From CAWBXL01 sp963837365 (GTDB taxonomy: Bacteria > Acidobacteriota > Terriglobia > Terriglobales > Acidobacteriaceae): a stretch of 64,000 nt of DNA. Shown in pieces: positions 24,942 to 33,589 of the stretch. Under the pieces are notes generated by a model that was not told where the DNA came from, searched no databases, and saw nothing but the letters and a program-made list of their open reading frames with translations. Position 1 is the first letter of the stretch, and each line of letters starts with the position of its first letter. The translations under genes were made by a program, and so were the position numbers. The stretch covers positions 1 through 64,000 of the forward strand of contig CAWIMW010000006.1 in NCBI GenBank assembly GCA_963837365.1, written 5' to 3'.

Positions 24942-26069
24942 TTGCTCGGTACTATGAGCGCCGATAAAACAACCCGTACTAGGTGGTTGCTTTTCTTGAG
25001 CGCAACACTTCTTGTTGTGCTATCGATTGTTTTCGGGTTCTACGGCCTCCGCGATACCTTGACAGACCGTCTTGCATTTATCTATTTCGGTCAAGGTACA
25101 CAACTTTCAATGCAGGATGCTGACCAACTGGAGCATCATCTCAAATCTAATCCCAGTAGTTTTGCCGATCGCATTGAGTTGTTGGCATTTTACAGTTTTA
25201 GGATGATCGACAAAGGTCTTACGGCAGAAGAAATTGTGAATCGTCGAGAACACATATTGTGGGTCATCGAACACCAACCCGCATCGCATTTTGCGGGTGA
25301 AAATGCAGCCGCATTCGGGCCAAGCGATCCTGACCCAGATGGATTGCAACAAGGTAAGAGGTTATGGTTACAACAGGTGCAGGCAAGACCTACCGACAGC
25401 CGCATTCTGTATAACGCGGCCCGGTTCTACTTCTGGAATGGGGAGCGGCAACAATCTGAAGAGTTAAATGAACGCGCTTACGCAATCGAACCTCAGAATC
25501 ACGACATCGCTTCTTCTTTGGCTGAACTCTACTGGATAGATGCGACGCATTCAGCAACTACAGGGCAAGTAACGAAAATGGCAGCGAAATCTCTTAACGC
25601 ATTTCAACAAGCTTTAACCGATACTCATGATCCACATGAGCGATTATACGATCTGCCTGGAGCAGCCCAGTCAGCGTTCGAAGCGGAAGATTACGAACGA
25701 GCGGCATCCTACTCCAAAGAAGCGCTCGGCCTTGCTCAACAGCCCGACTTTATTGACAACAATGCAGACGCAATTCATTACGGCAACATCGTGCTCGGCC
25801 GGATTGCCCTCCGGCACGGAGATATTGCCGGCGCATCTGGTTATCTGCTGCAAGCTACAGCGATAAAAAGCAGCCCCCATTTGGAAACATTTGGCCCGAA
25901 CATGATGCTTGCGAAAGAATTGCTCGACAAAGGCGAAAGTAAATCTGTCGTAGAGTATCTTTCTTTGTGCGGTAAATTTTGGAAAGACGATGACGGAAAA
26001 CTAACCCAGTGGCGGTCGACAGTGCTCGCTGGAAATACTCCTGACTTCGGAGCCAATCTCCGCTACTAG
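24942..26069 (+). CDS. TPR-repeat membrane-anchored protein
   Basis: 375 residues. TTG 24942 has GGAAGG close upstream; ATG 24954 (MSADKTTRTRW) is the alternative. One N-terminal helix (LLFLSATLLVVLSIVFGFYG) anchors it. The rest is helical with TPR-like units (RILYNAARFYFWNGERQQSEELNERAYAIEP, EAEDYERAASYSKEALGL, VLGRIALRHGDIAGASGYLLQAT). No enzyme domain. Base composition is more AT-rich than the neighbours and it sits 41 bases after a tRNA gene, so it may have arrived by transfer. Function unknown. Confidence 0.75.
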   Translation: MLGTMSADKTTRTRWLLFLSATLLVVLSIVFGFYGLRDTLTDRLAFIYFGQGTQLSMQDADQLEHHLKSNPSSFADRIELLAFYSFRMIDKGLTAEEIVNRREHILWVIEHQPASHFAGENAAAFGPSDPDPDGLQQGKRLWLQQVQARPTDSRILYNAARFYFWNGERQQSEELNERAYAIEPQNHDIASSLAELYWIDATHSATTGQVTKMAAKSLNAFQQALTDTHDPHERLYDLPGAAQSAFEAEDYERAASYSKEALGLAQQPDFIDNNADAIHYGNIVLGRIALRHGDIAGASGYLLQATAIKSSPHLETFGPNMMLAKELLDKGESKSVVEYLSLCGKFWKDDDGKLTQWRSTVLAGNTPDFGANLRY

Positions 26070-26077
26070 CGCCCCAC

Positions 26078-26434
26078 CTACTTAGCTTTTTTATGCGCGC
26101 AGTTATTAGTATTCAAACATCCATCCGGTAGCATTAACCTTTCCACCGGCTTCCCGCCCACGATATGCGACTCGATAATTTCGTCGAGGTCTGCCAGAGT
26201 CACATGCCCATACCAGACCGCCTCCGGATAAACCACCATGTTCGGACCGTGTTCGCACTGGTCCAAACACCCGGCTTTGTTGGCACGCACTTTTGCTTTC
26301 AATCCTCGCACCGCGAGTTTCTGCTTGAGGAGGCCTTGCATTTCGGCTTGGCCTTCGGGGTCACAGCAGCCGCGCGGGTGGCCGGGTTCACGCTGATTGG
26401 TGCAGACGAAGATGTGCTTTTCGAACTTGGGCAT
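26078..26434 (-). CDS. Thioredoxin-like 2Fe-2S ferredoxin
   Basis: 118 residues: HIFVCTNQREPGHPRGCC at the N-terminus and KAGCLDQCEHGPNMVVYPE in the middle hold the four Cys ligands typical of the (2Fe-2S) ferredoxin family with thioredoxin fold. VWYGHVTLADLDEIIESHI completes the fold. An electron carrier; partner unknown. Three extra Cys occur in the tail (DGCLNTNNCAHK). Confidence 0.92.
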   Translation of the reverse strand: MPKFEKHIFVCTNQREPGHPRGCCDPEGQAEMQGLLKQKLAVRGLKAKVRANKAGCLDQCEHGPNMVVYPEAVWYGHVTLADLDEIIESHIVGGKPVERLMLPDGCLNTNNCAHKKAK

Positions 26435-26453
26435 GTAGTGATTATAGGAGAAA

Positions 26454-26506
26454 GTAGATTCCTCCTTGTCGCTGCGCTCCTCGTCGGAATGACAAAAGAA
26501 AATCTA
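26454..26506. repeat. Dispersed repeat with GTCGGAATGACA end
   Basis: GTAGATT-CCTCC-...-CTCGTCGGAATGACA, closed by AATCTAC at 26500-26506, between the ferredoxin and xylanase genes. Same family as 22391-22432. Confidence 0.6.
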
Positions 26507-27607
26507 CAGTGCGTTCAAAATGCTGGTGTAGGCGGGTTTCTTTTGATAATTCGCATCCCAGGGCAATGCCCATCCCCAGCCGGGGATAAAGGATGGAATC
26601 CAGGAATGCGCGTCGGTGAAGCCCCAGGTCTGGATCACCTTGCACGCCGGCTGCTGTACACAGATGGTTGTGATTTCCCCATAAAGCTTGGCTTGGGCAG
26701 CGAGTGAAGCAGCATCGGAACCTTGCAAACGGATGTCCAGTTCCGTGATGTGGAGTTCCATTCCCAAGGCGGCGAAGCGCTGCAAGTTGTTAGTGAACGA
26801 GGTCAGCGTCGCGGGATTATCGAAGGTCAAATCAAGGTGCATCTGGAAACCGATGCCGTTCAATGGCACCTTACGGTTTTTGAAATCTTGTGCCATTAGG
26901 TAGATGGCGTCCGACTTCGGGTTCATGGTTTCGTCGTTGTAGTCGTTGTAAAACAGCTTGGCGTTGGGATCGGCCGCGTGGGCCCAGTTGAATGCATGCT
27001 CAATATATTCCGTGCTTTGACTGGCGAAGCCTATGCCCGGTTGGTCATACCAAAGCGTACTGCGGATCGTGCCATCGTCGTTGAAGGCTTCGTTGACTAC
27101 GTCCCAGGCATAGACCTTGCCGGCGTAATGAGTCGCCACGGTTTGAATATGACCTTGCAGAATGGTGGATAACTGAGTGGAGTCTATGGTCGAGTTCGCG
27201 ATTCCATCCGTGATCCAGGTCGGGACCTGACTGTGCCAGACGAAAGTATGCCCCCGCACTACCAGGTTATGGGCCTGTGCGAATGAAACCAGCGCATCGG
27301 CGCCGGAAAAATCGTAAGGATTGGGGTCGGTGTCCGGGCGAGGGTGGATCAGCCCGAATTTCATTTCGTTTTCCGGCTCAAGCTGGCTGAATTCGGTTCC
27401 CAGAATCGCCGCATACTGACTCTCGCTGAGAAACGCGGAATCCGCGGCGGTGCCGATTTTGATATTGTGCGGTGCGGCGGTGCCACGCAGCGTGGGTGTG
27501 GGGGGTGGTGGACCTCCAGAGGCAGATCCTCCTCCGCCTCCGCACGAAAGCATTGTGGCCGCAATTAATAACGCCAACCAACGCGACGCCTGGAAGGTTT
27601 TACTCAT
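26504..27607 (-). CDS. Endo-1,4-beta-xylanase, GH10, lipoprotein
   Basis: A 367-residue exported enzyme. The signal ends in a lipobox LLSC followed by GGGGGSASGGPPPPTP, a linker typical of surface lipoproteins in this group. The GH10 barrel follows: FSQLEPENEMKFGLIHP, LVVRGHTFVWHSQVP, acid/base Glu in YAWDVVNEAFNDDG (about residue 172), nucleophile in MELHITELDIRL (about residue 290), and QTWGFTDAHSW. Cleaves xylan main chain. Start chosen at ATG 27607 (MSKTF); 27637 is possible. Confidence 0.93.
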   Translation of the reverse strand: MSKTFQASRWLALLIAATMLSCGGGGGSASGGPPPPTPTLRGTAAPHNIKIGTAADSAFLSESQYAAILGTEFSQLEPENEMKFGLIHPRPDTDPNPYDFSGADALVSFAQAHNLVVRGHTFVWHSQVPTWITDGIANSTIDSTQLSTILQGHIQTVATHYAGKVYAWDVVNEAFNDDGTIRSTLWYDQPGIGFASQSTEYIEHAFNWAHAADPNAKLFYNDYNDETMNPKSDAIYLMAQDFKNRKVPLNGIGFQMHLDLTFDNPATLTSFTNNLQRFAALGMELHITELDIRLQGSDAASLAAQAKLYGEITTICVQQPACKVIQTWGFTDAHSWIPSFIPGWGWALPWDANYQKKPAYTSILNAL

Positions 27608-27646
27608 GGAGCGCAGAGAAGAATACCCCAAGGACAAATCCTACGG

Positions 27647-27898
27647 CTAGTCTTTTAGGGGAACCATGGTTTGTCCATCGCGGCAAAAGGTGGCCATACG
27701 CTGGAGTCCACGTTCGTTGACTGGGACCAGCAAGACCGGCCCATAGCAGAAAACAGCATGTCCGTTTGCCGCAAAGTACCACGAACCACGATGGCGGACC
27801 TGTTTGGCAAGATGATGGTCCACTGGGGCGGGCAGCTTGGGCGCAACCTGCAACGCGGGGAAAGACAACGACAGTAACAACGCCGCCAAGACTTTCAT
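27647..27898 (-). CDS. Small secreted protein of unknown function
   Basis: 83 residues with a signal peptide (KVLAALLLSLSFPALQVAP) and a short mature part with two Cys-containing strands (FCYGPVLLVPVN, FCRDGQTMVPL). No family recognised. It lies 40 bases before the xylanase start on the same strand. Confidence 0.55.
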   Translation of the reverse strand: MKVLAALLLSLSFPALQVAPKLPAPVDHHLAKQVRHRGSWYFAANGHAVFCYGPVLLVPVNERGLQRMATFCRDGQTMVPLKD

Positions 27899-27929
27899 AA
27901 CTTGTCACACCAACCTGGGCGAACGAACC

Positions 27930-28274
27930 TTATATGGAGACGGGAATCCGGCGTGCATCCGGGGTATCAACCGCATCTTTTGGCGGTTTCATCGGGACCA
28001 GTTTCCGCGACTTCACAGAACCTTTTTCCTGCGGGATTGCCGGAGACGAAGGAGCTCTACCATGCGCGCCTGGGTGTTGCTGGTGATAGATCTTAGCTTT
28101 CAATGAGTTCAACTCGGCACTGTCTCCCATGGTCTGCTGAATCAGCGAACGCTGAGCAGTAATCGTCCGGTCTTGTTCTACGACCAGAACGGCGAGTAGA
28201 CCATAAGAGATCAGAAACAAAACCACCAGAACCGGCAGCATCGTGTGTTTCTTTGGCGTCGTGGTGCTTTCCAT
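27930..28274 (-). CDS. Small single-pass membrane protein
   Basis: About 114 residues from ATG 28274 (MESTTTPKKHTM). One transmembrane helix (LPVLVVLFLISYGLLAVLVV), then a short helical coil (DRTITAQRSLIQQTMGDSAELNSLKAK) and a disordered Pro-rich tail. Function unknown. The following 200 bases upstream (28290-28487) hold no gene that I can see. Confidence 0.6.
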   Translation of the reverse strand: MESTTTPKKHTMLPVLVVLFLISYGLLAVLVVEQDRTITAQRSLIQQTMGDSAELNSLKAKIYHQQHPGAHGRAPSSPAIPQEKGSVKSRKLVPMKPPKDAVDTPDARRIPVSI

Positions 28275-28487
28275 CGCGATCGTCAGCAAGTGGCACTCCT
28301 CATACCCCAGAACCCGCGGGTACCTTCCAGAAATGCAGCTTGGGAACCATCACTAATAGTCAGGCTAAGTTATTGGAGAAATGGAAGTTAACTTCAAGCC
28401 ACGCCTCCCCATGGATCCGGCAGGATGCAACTTGCTGCATATTATGAGTAACCGGTGTTGTTACTGGAGTGTCTTGAATCCGGCAGA

Positions 28488-29660
28488 CTACTTGCCCAGA
28501 ACCAGCTTGGCAATGGTGGCCAGCTGCATGTTGGAGGTGCCCTCGTAGATCTTGCCAATCTTGGCATCGCGCCAGTACTTTTCGACAGGATAGTCCTTGG
28601 TGAAACCATACCCGCCGTAGATTTCGATGGCCAGGGAAGTCACGCGTTCCGCCACCTGCGAAGAGAACAGTTTGGCCATGGCGGCTTCCTTTACAAAAGG
28701 GGTGCCTGCGTCCTTCAGGCGGGCCGCGTTGTAAACCATGAGGCGAACTGCTTCGATTTCCGTCGCCATTTGGGCGATCTGGAATTGAATGCCCTGAAAC
28801 TCGGCGATGGCTTTACCGAACTGTTTACGCTCTTGCGCGTACTTGCAGGCATACTCCCAGGCGCCGCGGGCCACTCCCAGCATCTGCGCGCCGATTCCGA
28901 TGCGGCCTTCGTTGAGGGTTTCAATGGCGATCTTATAGCCTTTGCCGGCTTCGCCCAGCACGTTCGATTTGGGGACCTTACAATCTTCCAGAATCAACTC
29001 GCAGGTGGAAGAGGCGCGGATGCCGAGCTTGTCTTCTTTTTTGCCGACGGTAAATCCGGGAAAATCCTTTTCGACGATGAAAGCGGTTATGCCTTTATAT
29101 CCGGCCGCTGCATCCACTGTGGCAAAAACCACGAAGAGTCCCGCTTCTTTGCTGTTGGTGATCCACAATTTGCGTCCATTGAGGACGTAGTCACTGCCTT
29201 TGAGCTCGGCTTTGGTTTGCAGCGCAAATGCATCCGAACCGGAACTGGCTTCGCTCAAGGCGTAGGCGCCACAGAGGTCGGATGCCATGCGTGGCAGATA
29301 GCGCTTCTTCTGTTCGTCGCTTCCCCAGCGCAGAAGTGCATTGTTCACCAGCGTGTTTTGCACATCCACGATAACCCCGGCTGAAGCGTCTACTCGTGAA
29401 AGCTCCTCTACTGCCAGGATCGCCTCGAAAAATCTGCCACCGCTGCCACCGTATTGCTCGGGGACTTCAATGCCCATCAGTCCGAGTTGAAAGAATTCAT
29501 GGATCAAGCCCTTGTCGAAGACGCCTTTTTCGTCCATCTCTTTGACCAGCGGACGGAGTCTTTCCTCCGCGAACTGACGGACGTTGTCGCGGAAGAGAAT
29601 TTCGTCTTCGCTGAGGTTGGTAAGGGGAGAAGCCGTAGGAGTCAACAAGGTTTCTGGCAT
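28488..29660 (-). CDS. Acyl-CoA dehydrogenase
   Basis: The start at ATG 29660 follows GGAGG; the longer frame to 29774 is rejected. 390 residues: the N-terminal helical domain (LSEDEILFRDNVRQFAEERL), YALSEASSGSDAFAL (FAD-binding strand), KLWITNSKEAGLFVVFATVD, GIRASSTCELILEDCKVP, and the C-terminal EIYGGYGFTKDYPVEKYWRDAKIGKIYEGTSNMQL with the catalytic Glu in YEGTS. A short/medium-chain FAD enzyme of beta-oxidation or branched-chain amino acid breakdown; specificity cannot be fixed. Transcribed alone. Confidence 0.95.
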   Translation of the reverse strand: MPETLLTPTASPLTNLSEDEILFRDNVRQFAEERLRPLVKEMDEKGVFDKGLIHEFFQLGLMGIEVPEQYGGSGGRFFEAILAVEELSRVDASAGVIVDVQNTLVNNALLRWGSDEQKKRYLPRMASDLCGAYALSEASSGSDAFALQTKAELKGSDYVLNGRKLWITNSKEAGLFVVFATVDAAAGYKGITAFIVEKDFPGFTVGKKEDKLGIRASSTCELILEDCKVPKSNVLGEAGKGYKIAIETLNEGRIGIGAQMLGVARGAWEYACKYAQERKQFGKAIAEFQGIQFQIAQMATEIEAVRLMVYNAARLKDAGTPFVKEAAMAKLFSSQVAERVTSLAIEIYGGYGFTKDYPVEKYWRDAKIGKIYEGTSNMQLATIAKLVLGK

Positions 29661-29775
29661 AAAAGCCTCCAGAACAACCTTGGATTTTACACCTGAAACG
29701 AACTGCGAACCGAGAACCGGCAGCTGAGAACTGAAAAACCATCCCAGGATTTCAAAGTCAAAGAATAAACCCAAA

Positions 29776-29830
29776 GGCTTTAACCGCAGAGGTCGCCGAG
29801 AATGCGGAGGAAAGACTTGAACAAATTGGC
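29776..29830. repeat. Dispersed repeat (AACCGCAGAGG-CGCCGAGA-CGGAGG type)
   Basis: TTAACCGCAGAGGTCGCCGA begins at 29780 and is followed by ATGCGGAGGAAAG. Similar sequence recurs at 34742-34790 and, inverted, at 34678-34701. Just upstream, GAACCGAGAACCGG-...-GAGAACTG at 29706-29733 is another short-word repeat, also at 50610 and (inverted) 54141. Confidence 0.5.
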
Positions 29831-29833
29831 CTG

Positions 29834-30745
29834 CTATTTGCCGCCCGGAACCAACTTTAGGCCGTCCGCTTGCAGAATCCGCTTCACCTGATTGCGGGCG
29901 TGGGTTGCCCAGGGGCCGGTGGAATCCAGCTTCACATATGCCTGCCAGTGCTTGAGGGCCTTGCGCGGCTCTTTGATTTTCTCGTAAGCCAGCGCCAGGT
30001 TGTAGTGCGCGTCGGCGTACGTGGGAGCTAGAAGCAGGGCTGCGTGATAGGTCTGTATGGCTTCCTGCACCCGCCCGGTTTCGTCCAGCACATTGCCCAG
30101 ATCGAAGTAGGCCAGCGCGTAGCGCGGGTCTACTTCAACCGCGCGGCGATAGTGCTGCTCCGCCTTGCCATATTCCTGGCGGTTGTAGCAGAGCGTCCCC
30201 AGATTGATGTGCGCGGCGGCATGGTCCGGGTCAAGTTCCAGTACACGCTCGTAGGTCACAATGGCCTCCAGTGTGCGGCTGGGGTCTTCCTCGAGCGCGA
30301 TGCCATGCGCGAACAGTTCGCTGACATCGGCCGGCTCCGGCTCGGGCCGTGGCAGGGCGACCGGAGTGCTGGTAACCACTTTCTCGCCGGGAGCAAAGTC
30401 GAACATGAATTGTCCGGCGATGGGCTCCACGACTTTTCCTTCATGGCGAAACGCAATGCGGTTTCCTGTGCTGTAAGAACTGGCTTCCAACAGCGGATTC
30501 TCCATCCCTGCCGCTTGTTTCTGCATAGCTTCAAGCGATTGCCGGATAATGGCGGGACGCACCTTGCGCGCACACAGGTCACGCACTTTTTTTACTTGCA
30601 GGAGATCGAAGAAGGAGTAGCGTTCAGAGACGGCCACCAGCCCGGCCTTTTCCCAGGCTGACAGCTGACGCGCCGTAAGGCGCAGGATCCGCAGTAAATC
30701 CGCTCGGTTGTATGACTGCACAGGATTAGCAAAACGACACTTCAT
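29834..30745 (-). CDS. MerR-type HTH regulator with TPR repeats
   Basis: About 303 residues from ATG 30745 (MKCRFANPVQSYNRADLLRIL; a TTG at 30775 is possible). A MerR-like winged helix comes first (LRLTARQLSAWEKAGLVAVSERYSFFDLLQVKKVRDLCARKV). A linker is followed by three to four TPR units (AAAHINLGTLCYNRQEYGKAEQHYRRAVEVDPRYALAYFDLGNVLDE region, in consecutive repeats). The TPR part should bind a partner or oligomerise. DNA target and signal unknown. A HTH-TPR fusion of this sort is common in acidobacteria and delta-proteobacteria. Confidence 0.85.
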   Translation of the reverse strand: MKCRFANPVQSYNRADLLRILRLTARQLSAWEKAGLVAVSERYSFFDLLQVKKVRDLCARKVRPAIIRQSLEAMQKQAAGMENPLLEASSYSTGNRIAFRHEGKVVEPIAGQFMFDFAPGEKVVTSTPVALPRPEPEPADVSELFAHGIALEEDPSRTLEAIVTYERVLELDPDHAAAHINLGTLCYNRQEYGKAEQHYRRAVEVDPRYALAYFDLGNVLDETGRVQEAIQTYHAALLLAPTYADAHYNLALAYEKIKEPRKALKHWQAYVKLDSTGPWATHARNQVKRILQADGLKLVPGGK

Positions 30746-30927
30746 ATTATCTAAAAGTGAGTTCTGCCAGCGCAAGGGGAAACGTGAATTTTGGGGAATC
30801 TTCGCAGATAATGCCGCGAATCTGGTGCAATTCCCGAAGAAAGTTCACGTACCAAAGTCATTATCCTGTCACCTTTTATTAACTTGTGATTCATATAGGC
30901 GCAACCTTCTTGCGGTAACTATGGATC

Positions 30928-32724
30928 ATGCCAAATTCCGGTCTGCTTACTGGCCAAAGCAGTTCGCCCGTTCCGGCTCCCGATCTATTTCCGTTTCGCG
31001 GGCTGGTGCAAAAACTGCTGCCCATGAACCGTATCCGTGAGCTTTATCAGCGTGCGCAACAGCCGGTGAACCGGTCACTGCTGGAAAATCTATTGACGGA
31101 AATGCGGGTGGACTACCAGGTCGCTGAAGCAGACCTGGCGCGCATTCCAACCCAGGGACCGGTAGTCGTCGCTTCGAATCATCCTTTTGGAATTTTGGAT
31201 GGCGTGATCGTCGGCGCACTTCTGTCGCGTGTCCGCGAAGATGTAAAGGTCTTGACCAACTTTTTGCTGGCTGGAATTCCTGAGCTGCACGAACACTGCA
31301 TTTTCGTGGATCCCTTCGGGAGCAAATCAGCCACTCCCCACAACCGCCGGGCATTGGCAGAAGCAGTCCGCTGGCTACGAGCAGGCGGGATGCTGGCTGT
31401 TTTCCCCGCAGGCGAAGTTTCCCACTTTCAACTTCCGAAGATGAATGTGGATGATCCGGAGTGGAGCGCGATTCCAGCACGGCTGGCCTGCATGACTGAG
31501 GCCGATGTATTGCCACTGTACATAAACGGCAGAAATTCAGTTCCCTTCCAGGCAATGGGCCTGTTGCATCCCAAGTTACGCACTGCATGGCTTCTCAACG
31601 AATTCTTGCAACAAACGGACCGCAGCGTTTCGCTGCGCATCGGCAGTACAATTGCGGCTGAAAGCTTGCGTCAGGCGGGCCCGGAACAACAAGCAACGGA
31701 CTATCTGCGTTGGCGCACCTATCTTCTGGCAGAGCGCGGCCGCATGAAGAAACCAATGACCCCCGTGTTTCACAGTTTTCTGCCGCCCAAGGCGCAGGAA
31801 GCTGTTGCCGAAGCCGTTCCGCGAGAGCTTTTGCAAAAAGATATCGAGCAACTTCCGGCACAAAACCTGATTGATGAAAATCGCGAGTTTGCGGTTTACG
31901 TGGCCGAGACACCGGCCATGCCCAACCTGTTGCAGGAACTGGGCAGGCTGCGCGAGATCACCTTCCGGGCTGCGGGAGAAGGCACGGGCGAACGCACCGA
32001 TATCGACCGGTTTGACCTTCATTACCAACACCTGTTGCTGTGGAGCAAAGCCCATCACGAACTCGTGGGCGCCTACCGCCTGGGCCTGAGTGCGGAAATC
32101 ATCCCTGCCTACGGCCCCGAGGGCCTGTATACCAGCACACTATTTCGTTACGACGAACAGCTGTTTAGAAATCTCGGGCCGTCCCTTGAGCTGGGCCGTT
32201 CTTTTGTGCGCGAGGAATATCAACGGCAGTACGCACCCTTACTGATGCTGTGGAAAGGCATCGGCCGCTATCTGGGGACTCATCCGGAGATCGCCGTCTT
32301 ATTTGGCGCAGTCAGCATCAGCAGCCGTTACAATCAGGTATCGCGAGAGCTGATTGTCCGCTTCTTTCAAGCCCGTGAGAAACAGCATGAGTTGGCCCGG
32401 TGGATCACGCCGCGACGCCCGTTCCGGCAAAGCTGGACACGGGCAAAGGACTACCAGGCAGCGTGCGACAGAATTCGGGATATTGACGAACTTTCCGCCC
32501 CCATCTCCGATGTGGAAATTGATGGCAAAGGCCTGCCTATTCTTATCAAGCAATACGCCAAGCTAGGCGGGCGCATTGTCAGTTTTAACGTAGACCGCAA
32601 ATTCTCCGATGTGCTGGATGGGTTAGTGTTAGTAGATCTCCGTCAGACCAACGGCAATGTGCTCCAGCGGTACATGGGGAAAGATGGCGTGAAAGCCTTC
32701 CGGCAGTATCATGGAATTACGTAG
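30928..32724 (+). CDS. Two-domain acyltransferase, OlsF-like (PlsC + OlsB-type)
   Basis: 598 residues. The N-terminal half is a PlsC-like acyltransferase with VVVASNHPFGILDGV near residue 85 (His and Asp of the active site) and GMLAVFPAGEVSHFQ. The C-terminal half resembles OlsB/hemolysin-type N-acyltransferases (FAVYVAETPAMPNLLQELGRLREITFRAAGEGTG, ELVGAYRLGLSAEI, SLELGRSFVREEYQ, LFGAVSISSRYN). OlsF enzymes carry the O-acyl part first and the N-acyl part second and make ornithine lipids; this order fits. It starts at ATG 30928; a stretch of about 25 residues before the core may be excess. Confidence 0.82.
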   Translation: MPNSGLLTGQSSSPVPAPDLFPFRGLVQKLLPMNRIRELYQRAQQPVNRSLLENLLTEMRVDYQVAEADLARIPTQGPVVVASNHPFGILDGVIVGALLSRVREDVKVLTNFLLAGIPELHEHCIFVDPFGSKSATPHNRRALAEAVRWLRAGGMLAVFPAGEVSHFQLPKMNVDDPEWSAIPARLACMTEADVLPLYINGRNSVPFQAMGLLHPKLRTAWLLNEFLQQTDRSVSLRIGSTIAAESLRQAGPEQQATDYLRWRTYLLAERGRMKKPMTPVFHSFLPPKAQEAVAEAVPRELLQKDIEQLPAQNLIDENREFAVYVAETPAMPNLLQELGRLREITFRAAGEGTGERTDIDRFDLHYQHLLLWSKAHHELVGAYRLGLSAEIIPAYGPEGLYTSTLFRYDEQLFRNLGPSLELGRSFVREEYQRQYAPLLMLWKGIGRYLGTHPEIAVLFGAVSISSRYNQVSRELIVRFFQAREKQHELARWITPRRPFRQSWTRAKDYQAACDRIRDIDELSAPISDVEIDGKGLPILIKQYAKLGGRIVSFNVDRKFSDVLDGLVLVDLRQTNGNVLQRYMGKDGVKAFRQYHGIT

Positions 32725-32859
32725 GGCGGACATTCCCTTCGGCTTCGCTCGGGGCAGGCCTGTCCGCCCTGCCGACAGCGTTCCACCGTTTCAGGCAAAA
32801 AGTACATTCGACCGAAGACTGCTGTGCCGCTGTACGCAGAGCGGGCAAGAGTGCCCGCT
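32723..32859. repeat. Palindromic repeats between the acyltransferase and PhoU genes
   Basis: AGGGCGGACA (32723-32732) pairs with TGTCCGCCCT (32761-32770). GAGCGGGCA-AGAG-TGCCCGCTC is a 9-bp hairpin at 32838-32859, flanked by CACACG. On its reverse strand the latter reads GTGTGGAGCGGGCACTCTTG, the same family as the hairpins in both valS copies. Confidence 0.7.
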
Positions 32860-32876
32860 CCACACGACATGAACTC

Positions 32877-33554
32877 ATGAAACGTACTCGCCGCACCGAA
32901 GCCCCCCAGTCCACCAAGGAATTGACCGCGCTTGCCTTGCAGGCTTGCCTGGTGGCCAAGGATGCGTCCGCCAATCTGTATGAGTACATTCACACTTCGT
33001 CCAAAATGGCGATGTTGGCAGTGAAAGACTGCGAGAAGGAACTTGACCGCCTGGAGCGGCGCATTGATGAGCAGATCACCAGCGCCATCACTGAGGTAAC
33101 AGAATCAGAAGCGCGGCAGCTTTTGGCCTGCCTGAAATTCATTATTGACCTGGAGCGTATTGGAGACCTTACCTGGTCGGTGGCCAAACTTTCGCAAAAA
33201 CTCCCCAGTCGCCTGCAACCCAAAGACAGCCGTGACTTGATGGAAATGGCTGATGTCCTGGGGAAGATGCTGGACCGTGTGCACAGCGGCTTCGCGGACC
33301 GCGATCTCGACTCCGCCACCTGGGTCATGCGGACAGACGCCGAAATCGATCTGGCTTGCCAGGCGATCTTCCGCCGCCATCTCAGCAGTTCCGATGCCAG
33401 CCGCCGCGACTACAGCACCAATTTGCTGCTGATGGCGCAAGCGATAGAACGGGCCGGGGACCATGCTAAGAACTTGGGAGAGGAATTGTTCCACCTGGTC
33501 GAAGGGCGGAGTCTGCGGCATGAGGGGAAACAGTCGAGGAAGGCTGCCCAATAA
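32877..33554 (+). CDS. PhoU-domain protein
   Basis: 225 residues, all helical, with two PhoU three-helix repeats. Repeat hallmarks are DCEKELDRLERRIDEQI and, in the second half, LMAQAIERAGDHAKNLGEELFHLVEG (the E-R-x-x-D metal motif). Repeat one has IDLERIGDLTWSVAKL. It modulates phosphate uptake or signalling, but no Pst or PhoR genes lie here; a stand-alone PhoU with some other partner is likely. Confidence 0.9.
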   Translation: MKRTRRTEAPQSTKELTALALQACLVAKDASANLYEYIHTSSKMAMLAVKDCEKELDRLERRIDEQITSAITEVTESEARQLLACLKFIIDLERIGDLTWSVAKLSQKLPSRLQPKDSRDLMEMADVLGKMLDRVHSGFADRDLDSATWVMRTDAEIDLACQAIFRRHLSSSDASRRDYSTNLLLMAQAIERAGDHAKNLGEELFHLVEGRSLRHEGKQSRKAAQ

Positions 33555-33558
33555 CAAA

Positions 33559-33578
33559 GGCAGGCCTTGCGGCCTGCC
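33559..33578. terminator. Hairpin between convergent genes
   Basis: GGCAGGCC-TTGC-GGCCTGCC, a perfect 8-bp stem between the stops of the PhoU gene and the SPFH gene. No T-run follows, so termination would need more than the hairpin; it may also be a repeat. Confidence 0.4.
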
Positions 33579-33589
33579 GATGGTTTCAC

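Noticed and set aside
28400..28414. 15-base match, inverted, between 28400-28414 and 48627-48641
   Set aside because: Surrounding sequence does not align in the same order; may be chance or a scrap of a repeat.
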